NCBI RefSeq assembly: GCF_026342435.1
Contig: NZ_JAPEMT010000009.1
Location: forward strand, 1-44,432
Source: Streptomyces sp. NBC_00237
GTDB lineage: Bacteria; Actinomycetota; Actinomycetes; Streptomycetales; Streptomycetaceae
Reading direction: 5' to 3'
Length of the DNA stretch: 44,432 nucleotides
The notes beneath the pieces are model-generated. The model was not told the DNA's origin. It ran no database searches and worked only from the letters and a program-made list of their open reading frames with translations. Numbering within the stretch: the first letter of the stretch is position 1; each line of letters begins with the position of its first letter. Shown here one piece after another: positions 16,099-25,624 of the stretch. The position numbers and the translations under genes were made by a program.

Positions 16099-18050
16099 TC
16101 AGTGACCGGCTTCCCGGCCATGGTGCATTCCGGGTCCCTGCGGGCGGTGCGCCTGCTGGTCGTCCTGTAGCACCGGAGGCACTCCGTCGGCATGGCCCCC
16201 TGCGGTGTGGGAGTCCGTGCGGGCGCGGGAGTCGTCGGCCGCCTTGCTGAACACGTCCTGGAGGTGGCGCAGCCGTTCGTCGGTGAGGTCGAGGGCTTCC
16301 ACGTCGGTGCGGGACTTCCTCAAGGCCCGCAGTGCCGTCAGGTCGATCACCTCCTGGCCCTGTTCGTCGTCGTCGTGGTCGTGGTCGGCGACCGCCGGTG
16401 CGAGCAGCTGCTCGGGCATCGCCGCCTGCTGGTGCCGGGCGACGTCGTACGCCCGGCCCCGCACAGCAACGCTGGTCGCGGTGCGCAGCTTCTCCCGCAC
16501 CACCGCACCGGCAAGGACGGACCGCTCGTACTGCAACGGGATGCGGGGAATCTCCCACTCCCCCGCATCCTGACCCGGGGGCCGGGGCGCAATCGGCTCG
16601 CCGGGATCAGCCCGGGGGTACCGGTCCGGGTCGGGCCCGGGGGTGGGTGGGCGGCGGCGGGCAGGGAGGTCGGACAGCGCCCACCGGGCGGTGTAGAGGC
16701 GGGCACCGGCCTCCAGGCCGCGTATGGTCGTCGGCTCGCTGATGTCCAGACAGTGCGCGGAGATGGCGGCGGCCACGATCTGGTCGTCCAGGCCGCGCTC
16801 GCGGCGGCGGCCGCGCAGGACGAGAGCGAGGTGGCGTCGGGCTTCGGCGAGCAGGTGCCGGCGGTGGAAACGGCCGCCGTCGTTCATCACGAACACCGTC
16901 GCGGCGACGTCAACGGCCGCCAGGGCGACGTCGACCACGGCGGCGACCCGGGCCCGGATCACCGCGGCTGCGGCGCGGGCGTACTCGAGTAGGGAGGTGA
17001 TGACGTCGGCGGCGACACCGGAGGTGAGGATCGCGCTCGCCTTCCACCAGACGCGCAACTGCGCGAGCGGCCGGGTCTGCTGCTTGGCCGGGCGGGTCTT
17101 GCGTGCGGCGATGGCGTTCAGCTTGGCGCGGGCTCGCTCGGAGACCACGGGCCGGAACTTCTGCTCGCCATCGTCGTCGACGGCGGTGACGTACTCGTGC
17201 TCCAGGTCCTCCCGGCAGGCGGCGATCTGATCGCTGCGCTTGGCGGTCCAGCGGATCAGCTCGTGCGGCACCCCGGCGATCTCCATCACGGGTCGGCGCC
17301 CCGGAGTGACGGTGCGCGGCTCGGTGGCCAGCCCGAGCGACTCGCAGACCTCTGCCGCCACGAGCTCGTTGTAGAGAGCGGAGGCGGCCACGGTGTTCTC
17401 GTGCAGGGCCAGGGAGTGAACCGACCCCCACCGCCCGTCCAGGCGCTGCCCCTTCACCGACAGCAGCAGATGATCGTGGAGCAGCGGCCTGCCGGAGCGG
17501 GCCTCGTAGTGGCGGAAGCGGGCGGCAACCAGTCCGCCGGGCGGCCGCACCCGGTAGATGCCGTCCTTGCCGTACCGGATCACCGCGACCTCGTCCTCGA
17601 TCCACTCCACCACCCGCACGATCGCCCGCTCATGCGCGGCCTCGATCACCCGCCGGGTCTCCTCATCCCCCAACGCCCAAAGGAGGTAGATCGTCGGCTG
17701 CGGCCGGAAGACGAAGTCGACACCGGTCACCATCACCCGGCGTCCGAGGGCGCCCGCCTTGAACGCCTGCGTCGGGGAGTCGCCCTGGGCGAGCCGGTCG
17801 GCCTCAATGCGGTCCGCGTACGGGTGACGGCCCCGCTCGCCGAACAGGTTTCGCAGCTGCGCCTCAGTGACCTCCTCGCCTTCCGCCAGTCCGAGCGCGG
17901 CCAGGCCGCGACCCATCCACCGTCCCGCCGGGACACCGGCTTGCTCCTGAGCGGCGCGCGCGCCAGGCGGCGGCCGTCACCGACCACGGTCTGGCGCAGG
18001 TAGTAGCGGTACATCTGACCGGCCCGAATGACCTTGATATCCACCGTCAT
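16099..18050 (-). pseudogene. MobF/TrwC-type relaxase with one frameshift
   Basis: The gene starts at 18050 with MTVDIKVIRAGQMYRYYLRQ, where YRYY supplies the expected catalytic tyrosines. The frame breaks in the GC run GGCGCGCGCGCC (about 17951-17964). From there the adjacent frame continues QAGVPAGRWMGRGLAALGL. The second part has HYEARSGRPLLHDHLLLSV, the histidine triad of the MobF relaxase, and LALHENTVAASALYNELV. Relaxases nick and covalently bind DNA at oriT during conjugation. The C-terminal half is long helices with a final ALDLTDERLRHLQDVFSKAA; no helicase motifs are seen, as in short Streptomyces mobilisation proteins. A single-base error in the GC run during sequencing would restore an intact gene of about 650 codons, so functionality is open. 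Confidence 0.85.
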
Positions 18051-18103
18051 ACAGACCACGTCACACGGCCCTGAACTGCGAGAAAAGGCCGACCAGCAGT
18101 ACG

Positions 18104-18158
18104 TCCCGCAGGGCGGGAGCAACGGCCGAACTTTCTTCTCACGTGCCCGCCAGGCGGG
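18104..18158. repeat. Two repeated palindromes upstream of the relaxase (oriT or operator candidate)
   Basis: TCCCGC-AGG-GCGGGA at 18104-18118 and CCCGCC-A-GGCGGG at 18146-18158 lie in direct repeats that begin ACGT and end AGCAA. They sit 54-108 bases ahead of the relaxase start. Inverted repeats next to a relaxase gene are the usual setting of a nick region, but a regulator-binding site is equally possible. Confidence 0.5.
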
Positions 18159-18350
18159 AAGCAAGCGGCCCTGCGCCGAAGGCAAATGTCATCGCTCTCC
18201 GGCGGCCCTCACATCACAACCCGGACGACACCAACACGCACCACTGAACACCACCGCGTACCTACCAAGGAACGCCCACCACCAACGAGCACCACCTACC
18301 TCAGCCCCTGGCAACCGCCGGGGGCTTCGTCGTGCTGCCCGGAGGAACCT

Positions 18351-18692
18351 GTGCCCACCTTCGAGACCCTCCCCCGCTTCACCGCCGACCTCCAGCACCT
18401 CTCCCCCGCCCAGCGCCGGCGCTTCCGCCGCGTCGTCCTGGACGCCTTCGTGCCCGACCTGCGCCACGACCGTCCGTTCCGCCCCGGGTTACGGATCAAG
18501 GGTGTCCGCCGCGCTCCGGGCGTCTACGAGCTCACCTGGGCACCGGACGGACGCGCAACGTGGTCGTACGGCCGGGAAGTCGTCGCCGGGGTGCGGCACA
18601 TCGTGTGGCACCGGATCGGGACCCACAGCATCCTGGACCGGCCCCTGGCCGAAGGCCATCTTGTGGGCGCGGGAGGCCGGTTGGTCGGCTGA
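18351..18692 (+). CDS. Hypothetical protein with RelE/ParE-like pattern
   Basis: The 113-residue product starts at a GTG after GGAGGAACCT, a strong ribosome binding site. It reads VPTFETLPRFTADLQHLSPA, RRRFRRVVLDAFVPDL, LRIKGVRRAPGVYELTWAPD, GRATWSYG, and HIVWHRIGTHSIL. Helices followed by a strand set with LRIKGV, GVYELTW and WHRIGTH recall RelE/ParE-fold proteins and short phage or plasmid relatives. No antitoxin gene lies beside it, so toxin activity is not supported. A GC hairpin (GCCCC...GGGGGC, about 18304-18326) just before the start could attenuate expression. Divergent from the relaxase. Confidence 0.6.
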   Translation: MPTFETLPRFTADLQHLSPAQRRRFRRVVLDAFVPDLRHDRPFRPGLRIKGVRRAPGVYELTWAPDGRATWSYGREVVAGVRHIVWHRIGTHSILDRPLAEGHLVGAGGRLVG

Positions 18693-19742
18693 CGTCCTGA
18701 GTATGGGGCGGAGAAAGCGAGGGCGACAGCTTCCCGGTATGGGGGTACTGCGGTCTGTCAGGCCATGCCTGTCACGGGTGGATACCGAAGTTTCGTATTC
18801 GCAGAGCGTGTTCACGCTGGTGAGGGCATCCTCGCGGTACTGAGCAGGGCGGGATGCGGAACAGGGGGATTCGTGGGACTGCGAGATGGCCGGACGGCGG
18901 GCCGGGGTCGATGGCGGTGGGTACTGACCTTCTTCGCGAAGGAGAGCGATCGGTGAACGACACGTACGCGTTCATCGAGGCGGAGAAGACCACCCACGGC
19001 GTCGCTTTCCTGTGCCGGCTGCGGAAGGTGGCCCGCTCCTCCTTCTACGCCTGGCTCGCCGCGGCCAGGACGCGCTCGGCCCGCAAGGCAGCCGACGAGG
19101 CCCTGGCCCACGAGATCACCGTCATTCATGTCGCCTCCCGCCACACCTACGGGGTCCCGCGCATCCATGCCGAACTGCGGTGCCTGGGGCGACGCGTGAA
19201 CCGCAAGCGCGTCGCCCGCCTGATGCGCGAGCACGGCATCCAGGGAGCCCACCGCCGCAGGCGACGGTCGCTGACCCGGCCGGACAAGAAGGCGAAGCCG
19301 GCCCCCGATCTGATCGGCCGCGACTTCCACGCCAAGATTCCCGGCACGAAGCTGGTCGGCGACATCACCGCCCTGCCCACCGGCGAGGGCTTCCTCTATC
19401 TCGCCTGCTGGCTGGACCTGGCCACCCGTGAGGTCGTCGGCTACTCGATGGCCGAGCACCACCGCGCCGGCCTCGTTGTCGACGCGCTGGAGATGGCCGC
19501 CGGACGCAGCCGTCTCCAACCCGGCTGCATAGTGCATTCGGACCGCGGCAGCGAATACACCAGCAGCCAATTCCGAGATGCAATAAGCAAGTTGGGCCTC
19601 GGGCAGAGCTGCGGACGCACCGGATCCTGCTTCGACAACGCCGCCGCGGAGAGCTTCTGGGCCTTGCTCAAAGAAGAGATCGGCACCCGCTTCTGGCCCG
19701 ACCGGGCCACAGCCCGCGCCGAGGTCTTCGACTTCATCGAGA

Positions 19743-21544
19743 GACCCTGTTGCTCAATTCGAGGGAGTTTACGTCGATCACTCGGTCGGAGGCGGGCGGA
19801 GAGACGGATCCTGCTGGTCAGGGGTGCATGAAGGGGTCGCCCCGCGGCAGGGGGTGGCGACTGTGTCGATGGGGTCGGTTTCTGGCTGTGTTCCGGATGG
19901 GACGAGTGCGGTCGCGCATGCCGCGTTCCCGAAAGGGTGTCTTGCGATGCGGATCCGCGACCAACTCGGTTCAGTGTTCTCGAATGAGGAGTTCCGCGAG
20001 GCGTTCGGGGACCGCGGCCGTCCTGGCATCTCGCCCGGGCAGCTCGCCCTGGTAAGCGTGCTGCAATTCGTTGAGAATCTGACGGACCGACAGGCAGCGC
20101 ACGCGGTGCGGGCCAGGATCGACGTGAAGTACCTGCTGGGACTGGAGCTCACCGATTCCGGCTTCGACTTCACGGTGCTGACCGGGTTCCGCCAACGACT
20201 GCTCGACCACGGCCTGGAGGAGCGGGTGCTGGACCTGCTGCTGGAGCGCCTGGCCGGTCAGGGACTGGTCAGCGCCGGAGGGCGGCAGCGCACCGACTCC
20301 ACTCACGCCTTGGCAGCTGTCCGGCGCCTAAACCGATTGGAGTTCGTCGGCGAAACCCTTCGGGCCTGCCTGGAAGCACTGTCCGCGGCCAGTGCGCAGT
20401 GGCTCGTGAGCTGGATGGACCCGGCATGGCAGGAGCGTTACGGTGCCAGGACCGATGCCTACCGGCTGCCCTCCGAACGGTCCGAACGCGACCGGCTGGC
20501 CCAGCAGATTGCTGCCGACGGCTACCGTTTGCTCGCAGCCGTACGCACTTCCACGGCACCGACATGGCTGCGCGAGATCCCCGCAGTGACCGTGCTACGG
20601 ACGGTCTGGATCCAGCAGTTCACACGCACCGTCACCGACGGAGTGCAGGAGGTGGGCTGGCGCGGCAAGGATGATCTTCCACCGGGCAGAGCGCTGATCG
20701 CCTCGCCGTACGATCCCGAGGCCCGCTATTCACACAAGCGCGGCTCGGCCTGGACCGGCTACAAGGTCCACTTGAGCGAGGACTGCACCGGCTCCGGGCA
20801 GCCGCATCTGATCACCCACGTGGTGACCACCGATGCCACCGCGAACGATGCCACCGTGGTCGACGCGGTGCACGATGCCCTCACCGCCAAGAGCCTCAAG
20901 CCCGCCGAACACCTCCTGGACTCGGGATACTCCTCCGCCGAACTCCTGTTGACCGCTCCCGTCGAACGCGAAATCTCCGTGGTCGCACCGGTCCGGCCGA
21001 ACAGCACACCGCAACAGGTCAAGTCCGTCGGGTTCGGCAAGTCCGCTTTCGTCATCAACTGGCAGGAAAAGAAGGCCACGTGTCCATCGGGGCAGACCAG
21101 CCGCTACTGGACAGTCGGCTTCGACAACAACGGCCGCGACGCGATCAGAATCCGCTTCGCGGCCACAACCTGCTCCCCCTGCCCCGTCCGTGACCAGTGC
21201 ACCCGCTCCACCCAGTACGGCCGGCAGCTCACCGTCCGGCCTCAAGAGCAGGACGCCCTGCTCGAACGCGTCCGCGCCGAGCAGACCACCAAGGCGTGGA
21301 AGGAACGCTACGCCGCCAGGGCCGGTATCGAGGGAACCATCCACCAAGCCGTCGCTGTCGGCGGCCTGCGCCGTACCCGCTATCGCGGCATGGCCAAGAC
21401 GCACCTCGGCCATGTTCTGACAGCCGCTGCAGTCAACTTGATCCGGCTCGACGCCTGGTGGAACGGCACTCCGCTCGCCCAGACCAGAAGTTCCCGGCTC
21501 GCGGCCCTCGCACTCACTGCATGAACCAATTGGACAACAGGGTC
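19743..21544 (+). mobile_element. IS1182-family insertion sequence, complete
   Basis: The ends are GACCCTGTTGCTCAATT at 19743 and AATTGGACAACAGGGTC ending at 21544, imperfect inverted repeats. The direct repeat ATCGAGA flanks it at 19736-19742 and 21545-21551, fixing both boundaries. The 1,802-bp element has one transposase gene and sits inside the IS3 orfB. Confidence 0.9.
19824..21524 (+). CDS. IS1182-family transposase
   Basis: The 566-residue protein shows the family N-terminal domain (AMRIRDQLGSVFSNEEFREA, RGRPGISPGQLALVSVLQFV, LTDRQAAHAVRARIDVKYLL). It continues into a DDE domain with RQRTDSTHALAAVRRLNRLE, YSHKRGSAWTGYKVHLSEDC, EHLLDSGYSSAELLL, and a terminal RAGIEGTIHQAVAVGGLRRT then RYRGMAKTHLGHVLTAAAVN, which holds the catalytic Glu. 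A cysteine cluster (CSPCPVRDQC) precedes the end. The start is uncertain among several ATG/GTG codons between 19824 and 19947. The frame is intact and probably active. It generated the nested insertion. Confidence 0.92.
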   Translation: MHEGVAPRQGVATVSMGSVSGCVPDGTSAVAHAAFPKGCLAMRIRDQLGSVFSNEEFREAFGDRGRPGISPGQLALVSVLQFVENLTDRQAAHAVRARIDVKYLLGLELTDSGFDFTVLTGFRQRLLDHGLEERVLDLLLERLAGQGLVSAGGRQRTDSTHALAAVRRLNRLEFVGETLRACLEALSAASAQWLVSWMDPAWQERYGARTDAYRLPSERSERDRLAQQIAADGYRLLAAVRTSTAPTWLREIPAVTVLRTVWIQQFTRTVTDGVQEVGWRGKDDLPPGRALIASPYDPEARYSHKRGSAWTGYKVHLSEDCTGSGQPHLITHVVTTDATANDATVVDAVHDALTAKSLKPAEHLLDSGYSSAELLLTAPVEREISVVAPVRPNSTPQQVKSVGFGKSAFVINWQEKKATCPSGQTSRYWTVGFDNNGRDAIRIRFAATTCSPCPVRDQCTRSTQYGRQLTVRPQEQDALLERVRAEQTTKAWKERYAARAGIEGTIHQAVAVGGLRRTRYRGMAKTHLGHVLTAAAVNLIRLDAWWNGTPLAQTRSSRLAALALTA

Positions 21545-21785
21545 ATCGAGACCTTCTACAACCGCCGCCGCCTGCGCAAGCACAAGACCTTCGGCTACCT
21601 CACACCAGCCGAAACCAGGCAGCGGCACCACCACGACCTCGCGGCATAGAAAACGAGTGTCCAAGATCACGGGGAAGCTTCACCGCGCGGAAAACCCGGA
21701 TGTCCGACGGGTCGTCCGCCCTCGCTGTGACAGGGCCCGGCAACCCGTCACGGTTCGTGTCCCACCGTCCCGCCGTCACGGCGGA

Positions 21786-21862
21786 CCGGGGCCGGACCGG
21801 ACCGCGGACCGGAGTGGGGACCGGACCGGGTGGGGGTGGGGACCGGGTGGGGGTGGGGACCG
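21786..21862 (+). repeat. G-rich tandem stretch with quadruplex potential
   Basis: Tandem units GGGTGGGGGTGGGGACC recur at about 21828-21861, preceded by GGACCGG units. At least five runs of four or more G lie within 50 bases of the plus strand. The gap 21650-22029 holds no gene I can support. Confidence 0.65.
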
Positions 21863-22029
21863 CGCTCGGTGAGCGTCCCCAGCGCCCGAGGGGGTTCACC
21901 GACGAATCCACACCAACCTGGCGAGGAGCCTGAAGCGCCATCACATGCCCACCCGGGAACCAGCCGAAGGATGCTCGCTGGCACCGATTCTCGGTGTCGT
22001 TGTAGGAAGCGCTGCGGGATACTCGCCCT

Positions 22030-22452
22030 GTGGAATGGCGCGAGCAGGCACAAGCGGCAGAAAAGATCAGTGATTGGGATGCAGCTATCGCACTGGTGAG
22101 CGCTCGTGCCGAGTGCTACTCCACCGATTTCCTCGCGCATGACAATCATCTGTGGCACATGGATCTGCTCGTTCATGCGCATCGATTCGAGCAGCTCACC
22201 GAACTCGCACTCACAGACGTCCACGCGCGTCGGCGACTCAACAGATCGCTTCACGAGCGGGGGTTGGACGCAGCGCTGCGCCACCGCGCTGAGGCTGGCG
22301 ACAGTAGTGCCCTGTATCACCTCGTGAAGCTGCTGTGCGGAAGAGACCAGCTTCAGGAAGCCCACGAAGCGGTTGAGTGTCTAGATCCGGAGAACGAGTG
22401 CGCGCACCAACTTGTGGCCGACCTCCGGACGGCCTCGGGCGGCACTCGGTAG
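22030..22452 (+). CDS. Hypothetical helical protein, 140 aa
   Basis: The GTG start gives MEWREQAQAAEKISDWDAAI, ALVSARAECYSTDFLAHDNH, LWHMDLLVHAHRF. The later part has ALRHRAEAGDSSALYHLVKL and QEAHEAVECLDPENECAHQL. The pattern is of paired helices resembling TPR or Sel1-like repeats, suggesting a binding role. Similar proteins of unknown function occur in Streptomyces. No clear ribosome binding site precedes the start, so translation may be leaderless or begin elsewhere. An IS5 element follows 180 bases downstream. Confidence 0.65.
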   Translation: MEWREQAQAAEKISDWDAAIALVSARAECYSTDFLAHDNHLWHMDLLVHAHRFEQLTELALTDVHARRRLNRSLHERGLDAALRHRAEAGDSSALYHLVKLLCGRDQLQEAHEAVECLDPENECAHQLVADLRTASGGTR

Positions 22453-22631
22453 CTCTCAGCCGCGGAATGCCGTACGTCCCTATAACGATGCCACTTCCGG
22501 GCGAAGTATCAGCAGAAAACACCCTCTTACGCCGCTGAAGACGTTGTGGATGCTGCCTAGCGAAAGCCCCTGGGGGATTTCCCTCTCCTGGAAGGTCTCC
22601 TGGTCGGGGGTGAGCGGGCGGCCTGTGTTAG

Positions 22632-23727
22632 GTCGCGTATCGGGTCGTGATCAATCTGTGGGATGTGCCTTCGTGGCACGGCTCGGTCCGATAGACCGGC
22701 TGACGTGACGCGAATACAACTGACCGACGTGGAGTGGGAGTTCATTGAGCCGTACCTGCCGATCGGCGAGTACGGCCCGTACCCCGAGCGGCTGCGGCAG
22801 CAGTTCGAGGGAGTGATCTGGCGGTTCAAGACGGGCGGGCAGTGGCGGGAGATGCCGACGGAGTTCGGCGCCTGGTCGACTGTCCACAATCGCTTCCGGC
22901 AGTGGCGCGACGCCGGGGTCTTCGAGGCCCTGCTGGAGGGCCTGATCGCGGAGGCCGCGAAGCGCGGTGAGGGGGACCTGTCCCTGGTGAGCATCGACTC
23001 CACCACCGTCCGGGCCCACCATGACGCGGCCGGGATGCACCTCGACGAGGATGTCGTCACCGCACTGGAGAAGGCCGCCGCAGAGGAGGAGAAGGCCAGG
23101 TCAAAGGGGGTGGCCTCGAAGGACAAAGCGGGCAGGAGGCCGAAAGGGATCCCGCGCGGGAAGAACGAAGACGCATCCGGCGTCGGCGCAGACTCCGGCT
23201 GAAGGCCGCCCTCCTCGGACGCTCCAGAGGCGGGCAGACCAGCAAGATCCACCTCGCTGCCGATCGCAAGTGCCGCCCACTGGCGTTCATCCTGACCGCG
23301 GGCCAGGCGGCGGACAGCCCGCAGTTCATCCCCGTCCTGAACAAGGTGCGGGTGCGCGGGCCCGTCGGCCGTCCCCGCACCCGGCCGGACGCGGTCGCCG
23401 GGGACAAGGCGTATTCGTCCCGCGGCAACCGTGCCCACCTGCGCAAACGCCGCATCAAGGCGGTCATTCCGGAGAAGAAGGACCAGGCCGCCAACCGGAA
23501 GAAGAAGGGCTCCGGAGGCGGCCGACCCGTCGGCCACGACGCCGACCTCTACAAGGAGCGGAACACCGTCGAGCGCGCGATCAACAGACTGAAGGCGTGG
23601 CGAGGCATCGCCACCCGCTACGACAAGACTCCCGAGAGCTACCTCGCCGGCCTCCACCTTCGCGCCTCGATGATCTGGATCAAGGACCTCACACGAACCA
23701 CCCCTTGATCACAACCAAATACGCTCC
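22632..23727 (+). mobile_element. IS5-family (IS427-like) element, copy 1
   Basis: This 1,096-bp element runs from GTCGCGTATCGGGTCGTGAT to AACCAAATACGCTCC, with imperfect inverted repeats. It is flanked by TTAG on the left and CTAG on the right. An equally long copy with identical encoded proteins lies inverted at 40848-41943, where both flanks are CTAG. Confidence 0.93.
22705..23708 (+). CDS. IS5/IS427-type transposase, two frames joined by -1 frameshift
   Basis: The first frame (22705-23202, GTG start) reads VTRIQLTDVEWEFIEPYLPI, FKTGGQWREMPTEFGAWSTV, LVSIDSTTVRAHHDAAGMHL; the last holds the first catalytic Asp. The second frame, -1 relative to it and ending at 23708, reads GRSRGGQTSKIHLAADRKCR, PDAVAGDKAYSSRGNRAHLR, ERNTVERAINRLKAWRGIAT, giving the second Asp and the Glu. 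Two overlapping frames with programmed -1 shifting are normal for the IS427 group. No frame damage beyond that is visible and the second copy encodes the same proteins, so the element is probably recent and active. Confidence 0.9.
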
Positions 23728-23731
23728 CTAG

Positions 23732-24133
23732 GGCGGGGCTGGCGCCGCCGCAGCGCGATGGCCGCGTCGGAGATTTGCCGGAAGGACGGGCTGTCTGCAG
23801 CGATCCGCAGGCGCCTGAGCTCTGCGGCGAACTCGTCCCTGGCCTGGGCGAAGGAGTCGTTCTCCGGGTCCAGGTCGGCGGCCTTCTTCCGTCCGCCGCC
23901 GGGCCGACGGACCCGCCCCAAAGGCTCTTCTCCCGCCTCCAACTCGTCCACACCCTTGCGAACTGTCGCCTCGCTGGCCCCGGCTGCCCGGGCGACAGCC
24001 CGGATCCCGCCGTGCCCCAGCACCCATGCCTCGGCTCCCATCAGCAGACGCTACTGCCGCTCGCCCAGGTGCGGGAACAACACCCCGCACTTCGCGGCCA
24101 GTTGATCTCGGATCTCCTGCGGTATGCCCATAT
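23732..24133 (-). pseudogene. ISAzo13-like transposase N-terminus fused to a foreign segment
   Basis: Reading leftwards, the frame starts near 24133 (QEIRDQLAAKCGVLFPHLGE), meets an in-frame TAG, and continues GAEAWVLGHGGIRAVARAAG, ASEATVRKGVDELEAGE, LGRVRRPGGGRKKAADLDP. This is typical of ISAzo13-type transposases. After DLDP it changes to ENDSFAQARDEFAAELRRLR then IAADSPSFRQISDAAIAL, which resembles the beginning of an XRE-type regulator. It is cut by the IS5 copy at 23727. The locus records at least three rearrangements and is not functional. Confidence 0.7.
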
Positions 24134-24227
24134 CACGTCAACGAGCCGCACCACCGGAAGCAACACTTTGATTCTCTGCGAGCCCTAAGCGCTTGCTCAG
24201 CCTGTGTCAGTCGAATTGACTCATCGG

Positions 24228-25457
24228 TCATCCGGCCTGTCCAAAGTCCGAGTCTGTGATCCAGCGCCCTTCGGCGGAGTCGTGCACGTACGCCGGCCTC
24301 CCTCTGGTCCCGCTCGTGCGAAACGGCTTCCCGCTGTCCGTGATCCGCACCGTCCCCGTACGGCCCCCGGCACTCCACTCCAGCTCCAGGTACCAGCGGC
24401 AGTCGCAGCCCGCCGTCCGCGCGGAGACCAGCAGCTCCTCGGGGTCGGAGGAGGTGACCTTGTACGGGAAGGAGACGGCGGGGATCTTCCGGACCTTTGC
24501 GCCGGAGGCGTCAAGGCCGTCGACGGGCCTCGCGAGCGGGCGCGGCCGGTCGAGGTCCACGGCGAAGTGGCGCGGGGTGACGGCGCCGCCACAGCCGTTG
24601 TCCATCCGGTACGCGTTCCACGGCAGCGGCGCGGCGCGGTCGACCACGCGCACGTGCAGGGCATGGAGGACGACGGCGTCGGACGGCGACCGGCCCTGGA
24701 CCGTGATCCGCACCAGCGCCTCCCCGCCGTGCACGGCACCGTGCGTCCCGGCCCACGCCCCGGAGTCGGCCGCGACCGGCGGCAGGGCGACCGCGCGGGG
24801 GGCCCGGTCCACGAGGTAGGTGTGCCCGCAGCCGCCCTCCCAGAGCTGGGAATCGATGCTCCAGGTGAAGGGGAGGGGGGCCGCGGTCCGCCCCGGAGCG
24901 GTGGAAGCGGGAGCGGGGGCGGAGGCCGTACGGGTGGGGTGGCCGACCAGGGCGGCGGCGAGGGCGAGCACGACGAGGGCGACGGCGGCAGCGACGAGGG
25001 GAACGGGGGCGCCACGACGGGGGCGGGCGCGGGGCGCCTCCGGCTTGGACGGATCCGCGGCGGACGGGTCCGGCGCGGTCGGGTCCGGGGCGGGGCCGGG
25101 GCCCGGCTCCGGCGCGGACGGTTCCGGGTTCGATTCCGGCGCGGCCGACACGGCCGGCACAGGCGTGGGCGCGGGCGCGGGCGCGGGCGCGGGCGAGGCC
25201 ACTCGGCGGCGGGCGCGGTCGGCCTCCGTCCAGGCCGCTTCCAGGGCCCGCCGTTCCTCCTCGTCCGCCCCGCACAGCAGGGCGAGGCGGTCGACCACGG
25301 CGAACTCCTCCGGGACGGTCGCGCCCGAGCAGTAGCGGTGGAGGGTGGACGCGCTGACGCTCAGCCGCCGGCCCAGCGCCTCGTAACTCCTCCCGTCCCG
25401 CGCCTTCAGCGCGCGCACGAGCCTCGCGAACTCCTCGACGGCGGCGTCCTTCGGCAT
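24228..25457 (-). CDS. Membrane-anchored XRE-family regulator
   Basis: The 409-residue protein starts at an ATG after GAGGGGGATGGA. Residues 10-60 form an XRE helix-turn-helix (FARLVRALKARDGRSYEALG, RRLSVSASTLHRYCSGATVP). A Pro/Ala-rich linker follows (about 87-150). A single membrane helix lies at about 152-172 (VPLVAAAVALVVLALAAALV). The outer domain of about 235 residues has WSIDSQLWEGGCGHTYLVDR and DCRWYLELEWSAGGRTGTVR. The layout, a DNA-binding domain inside and a sensor domain outside, suggests a one-component transmembrane regulator. It is divergent from the secreted-protein gene at 25625 across 167 bases, so that gene may be a target. The ligand is unknown. Confidence 0.88.
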   Translation of the reverse strand: MPKDAAVEEFARLVRALKARDGRSYEALGRRLSVSASTLHRYCSGATVPEEFAVVDRLALLCGADEEERRALEAAWTEADRARRRVASPAPAPAPAPTPVPAVSAAPESNPEPSAPEPGPGPAPDPTAPDPSAADPSKPEAPRARPRRGAPVPLVAAAVALVVLALAAALVGHPTRTASAPAPASTAPGRTAAPLPFTWSIDSQLWEGGCGHTYLVDRAPRAVALPPVAADSGAWAGTHGAVHGGEALVRITVQGRSPSDAVVLHALHVRVVDRAAPLPWNAYRMDNGCGGAVTPRHFAVDLDRPRPLARPVDGLDASGAKVRKIPAVSFPYKVTSSDPEELLVSARTAGCDCRWYLELEWSAGGRTGTVRITDSGKPFRTSGTRGRPAYVHDSAEGRWITDSDFGQAG

Positions 25458-25624
25458 TCCATCCCCCTCGACCTTGCGTCCCATCCTTCACGTCCTTGCA
25501 CGTCAGCGGGGGTGGAATGGTTCCGGGACGGCTGGTGGGCGCGTGATCGTTGCAGTCGGCGGGCGCCGGCCCCACGCTGGTTGAGCACTGACCGAACGAA
25601 CGACCCGACGGGGGATCCACCACC
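25458..25624. promoter_or_regulatory. Divergent promoter region
   Basis: The 167-base gap separates the membrane-anchored XRE regulator and the secreted-protein gene, so both promoters must lie here. I see no confident -10/-35 pair or long palindrome. A strong ribosome binding site is present for the leftward gene. Confidence 0.45.

Larger units (their letters stand above)
18923..21649 (+). mobile_element. IS3-family remnant carrying a nested IS1182 element
   Basis: The last codons of orfA survive (LTFFAKESDR, stop TGA at 18954-18956), overlapping the orfB GTG in the classic GTGA arrangement. The rest of orfA and the left end are missing. orfB is interrupted at 19742/19743 by an IS1182 element and resumes at 21545. 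The right end lies shortly after 21649. Confidence 0.85.
18953..21649 (+). pseudogene. IS3-family transposase orfB, interrupted
   Basis: The first part (18953-19742) has the full IS3/IS150-type integrase core: VGDITALPTGEGFLYLACWL (Asp), CIVHSDRGSEYTSSQF (Asp) and CFDNAAAESFWALLKEE (Glu). It is cut after RAEVFDFIE. The remaining VIETFYNRRRLRKHKTFGYL then TPAETRQRHHH is found at 21545-21649, beyond the inserted IS1182 element. Joining the pieces across the 7-bp target duplication restores DFIETFYNRRRLRKH, the normal end of such proteins. The start is a GTG with GAAGGAGAG upstream. Not functional as it stands. Confidence 0.9.

Noticed and set aside
18186..18350. N-terminal extension of the RelE-like hypothetical protein
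   Set aside because: The extension is Thr/Pro-rich and atypical, while a strong ribosome binding site fits the GTG at 18351.
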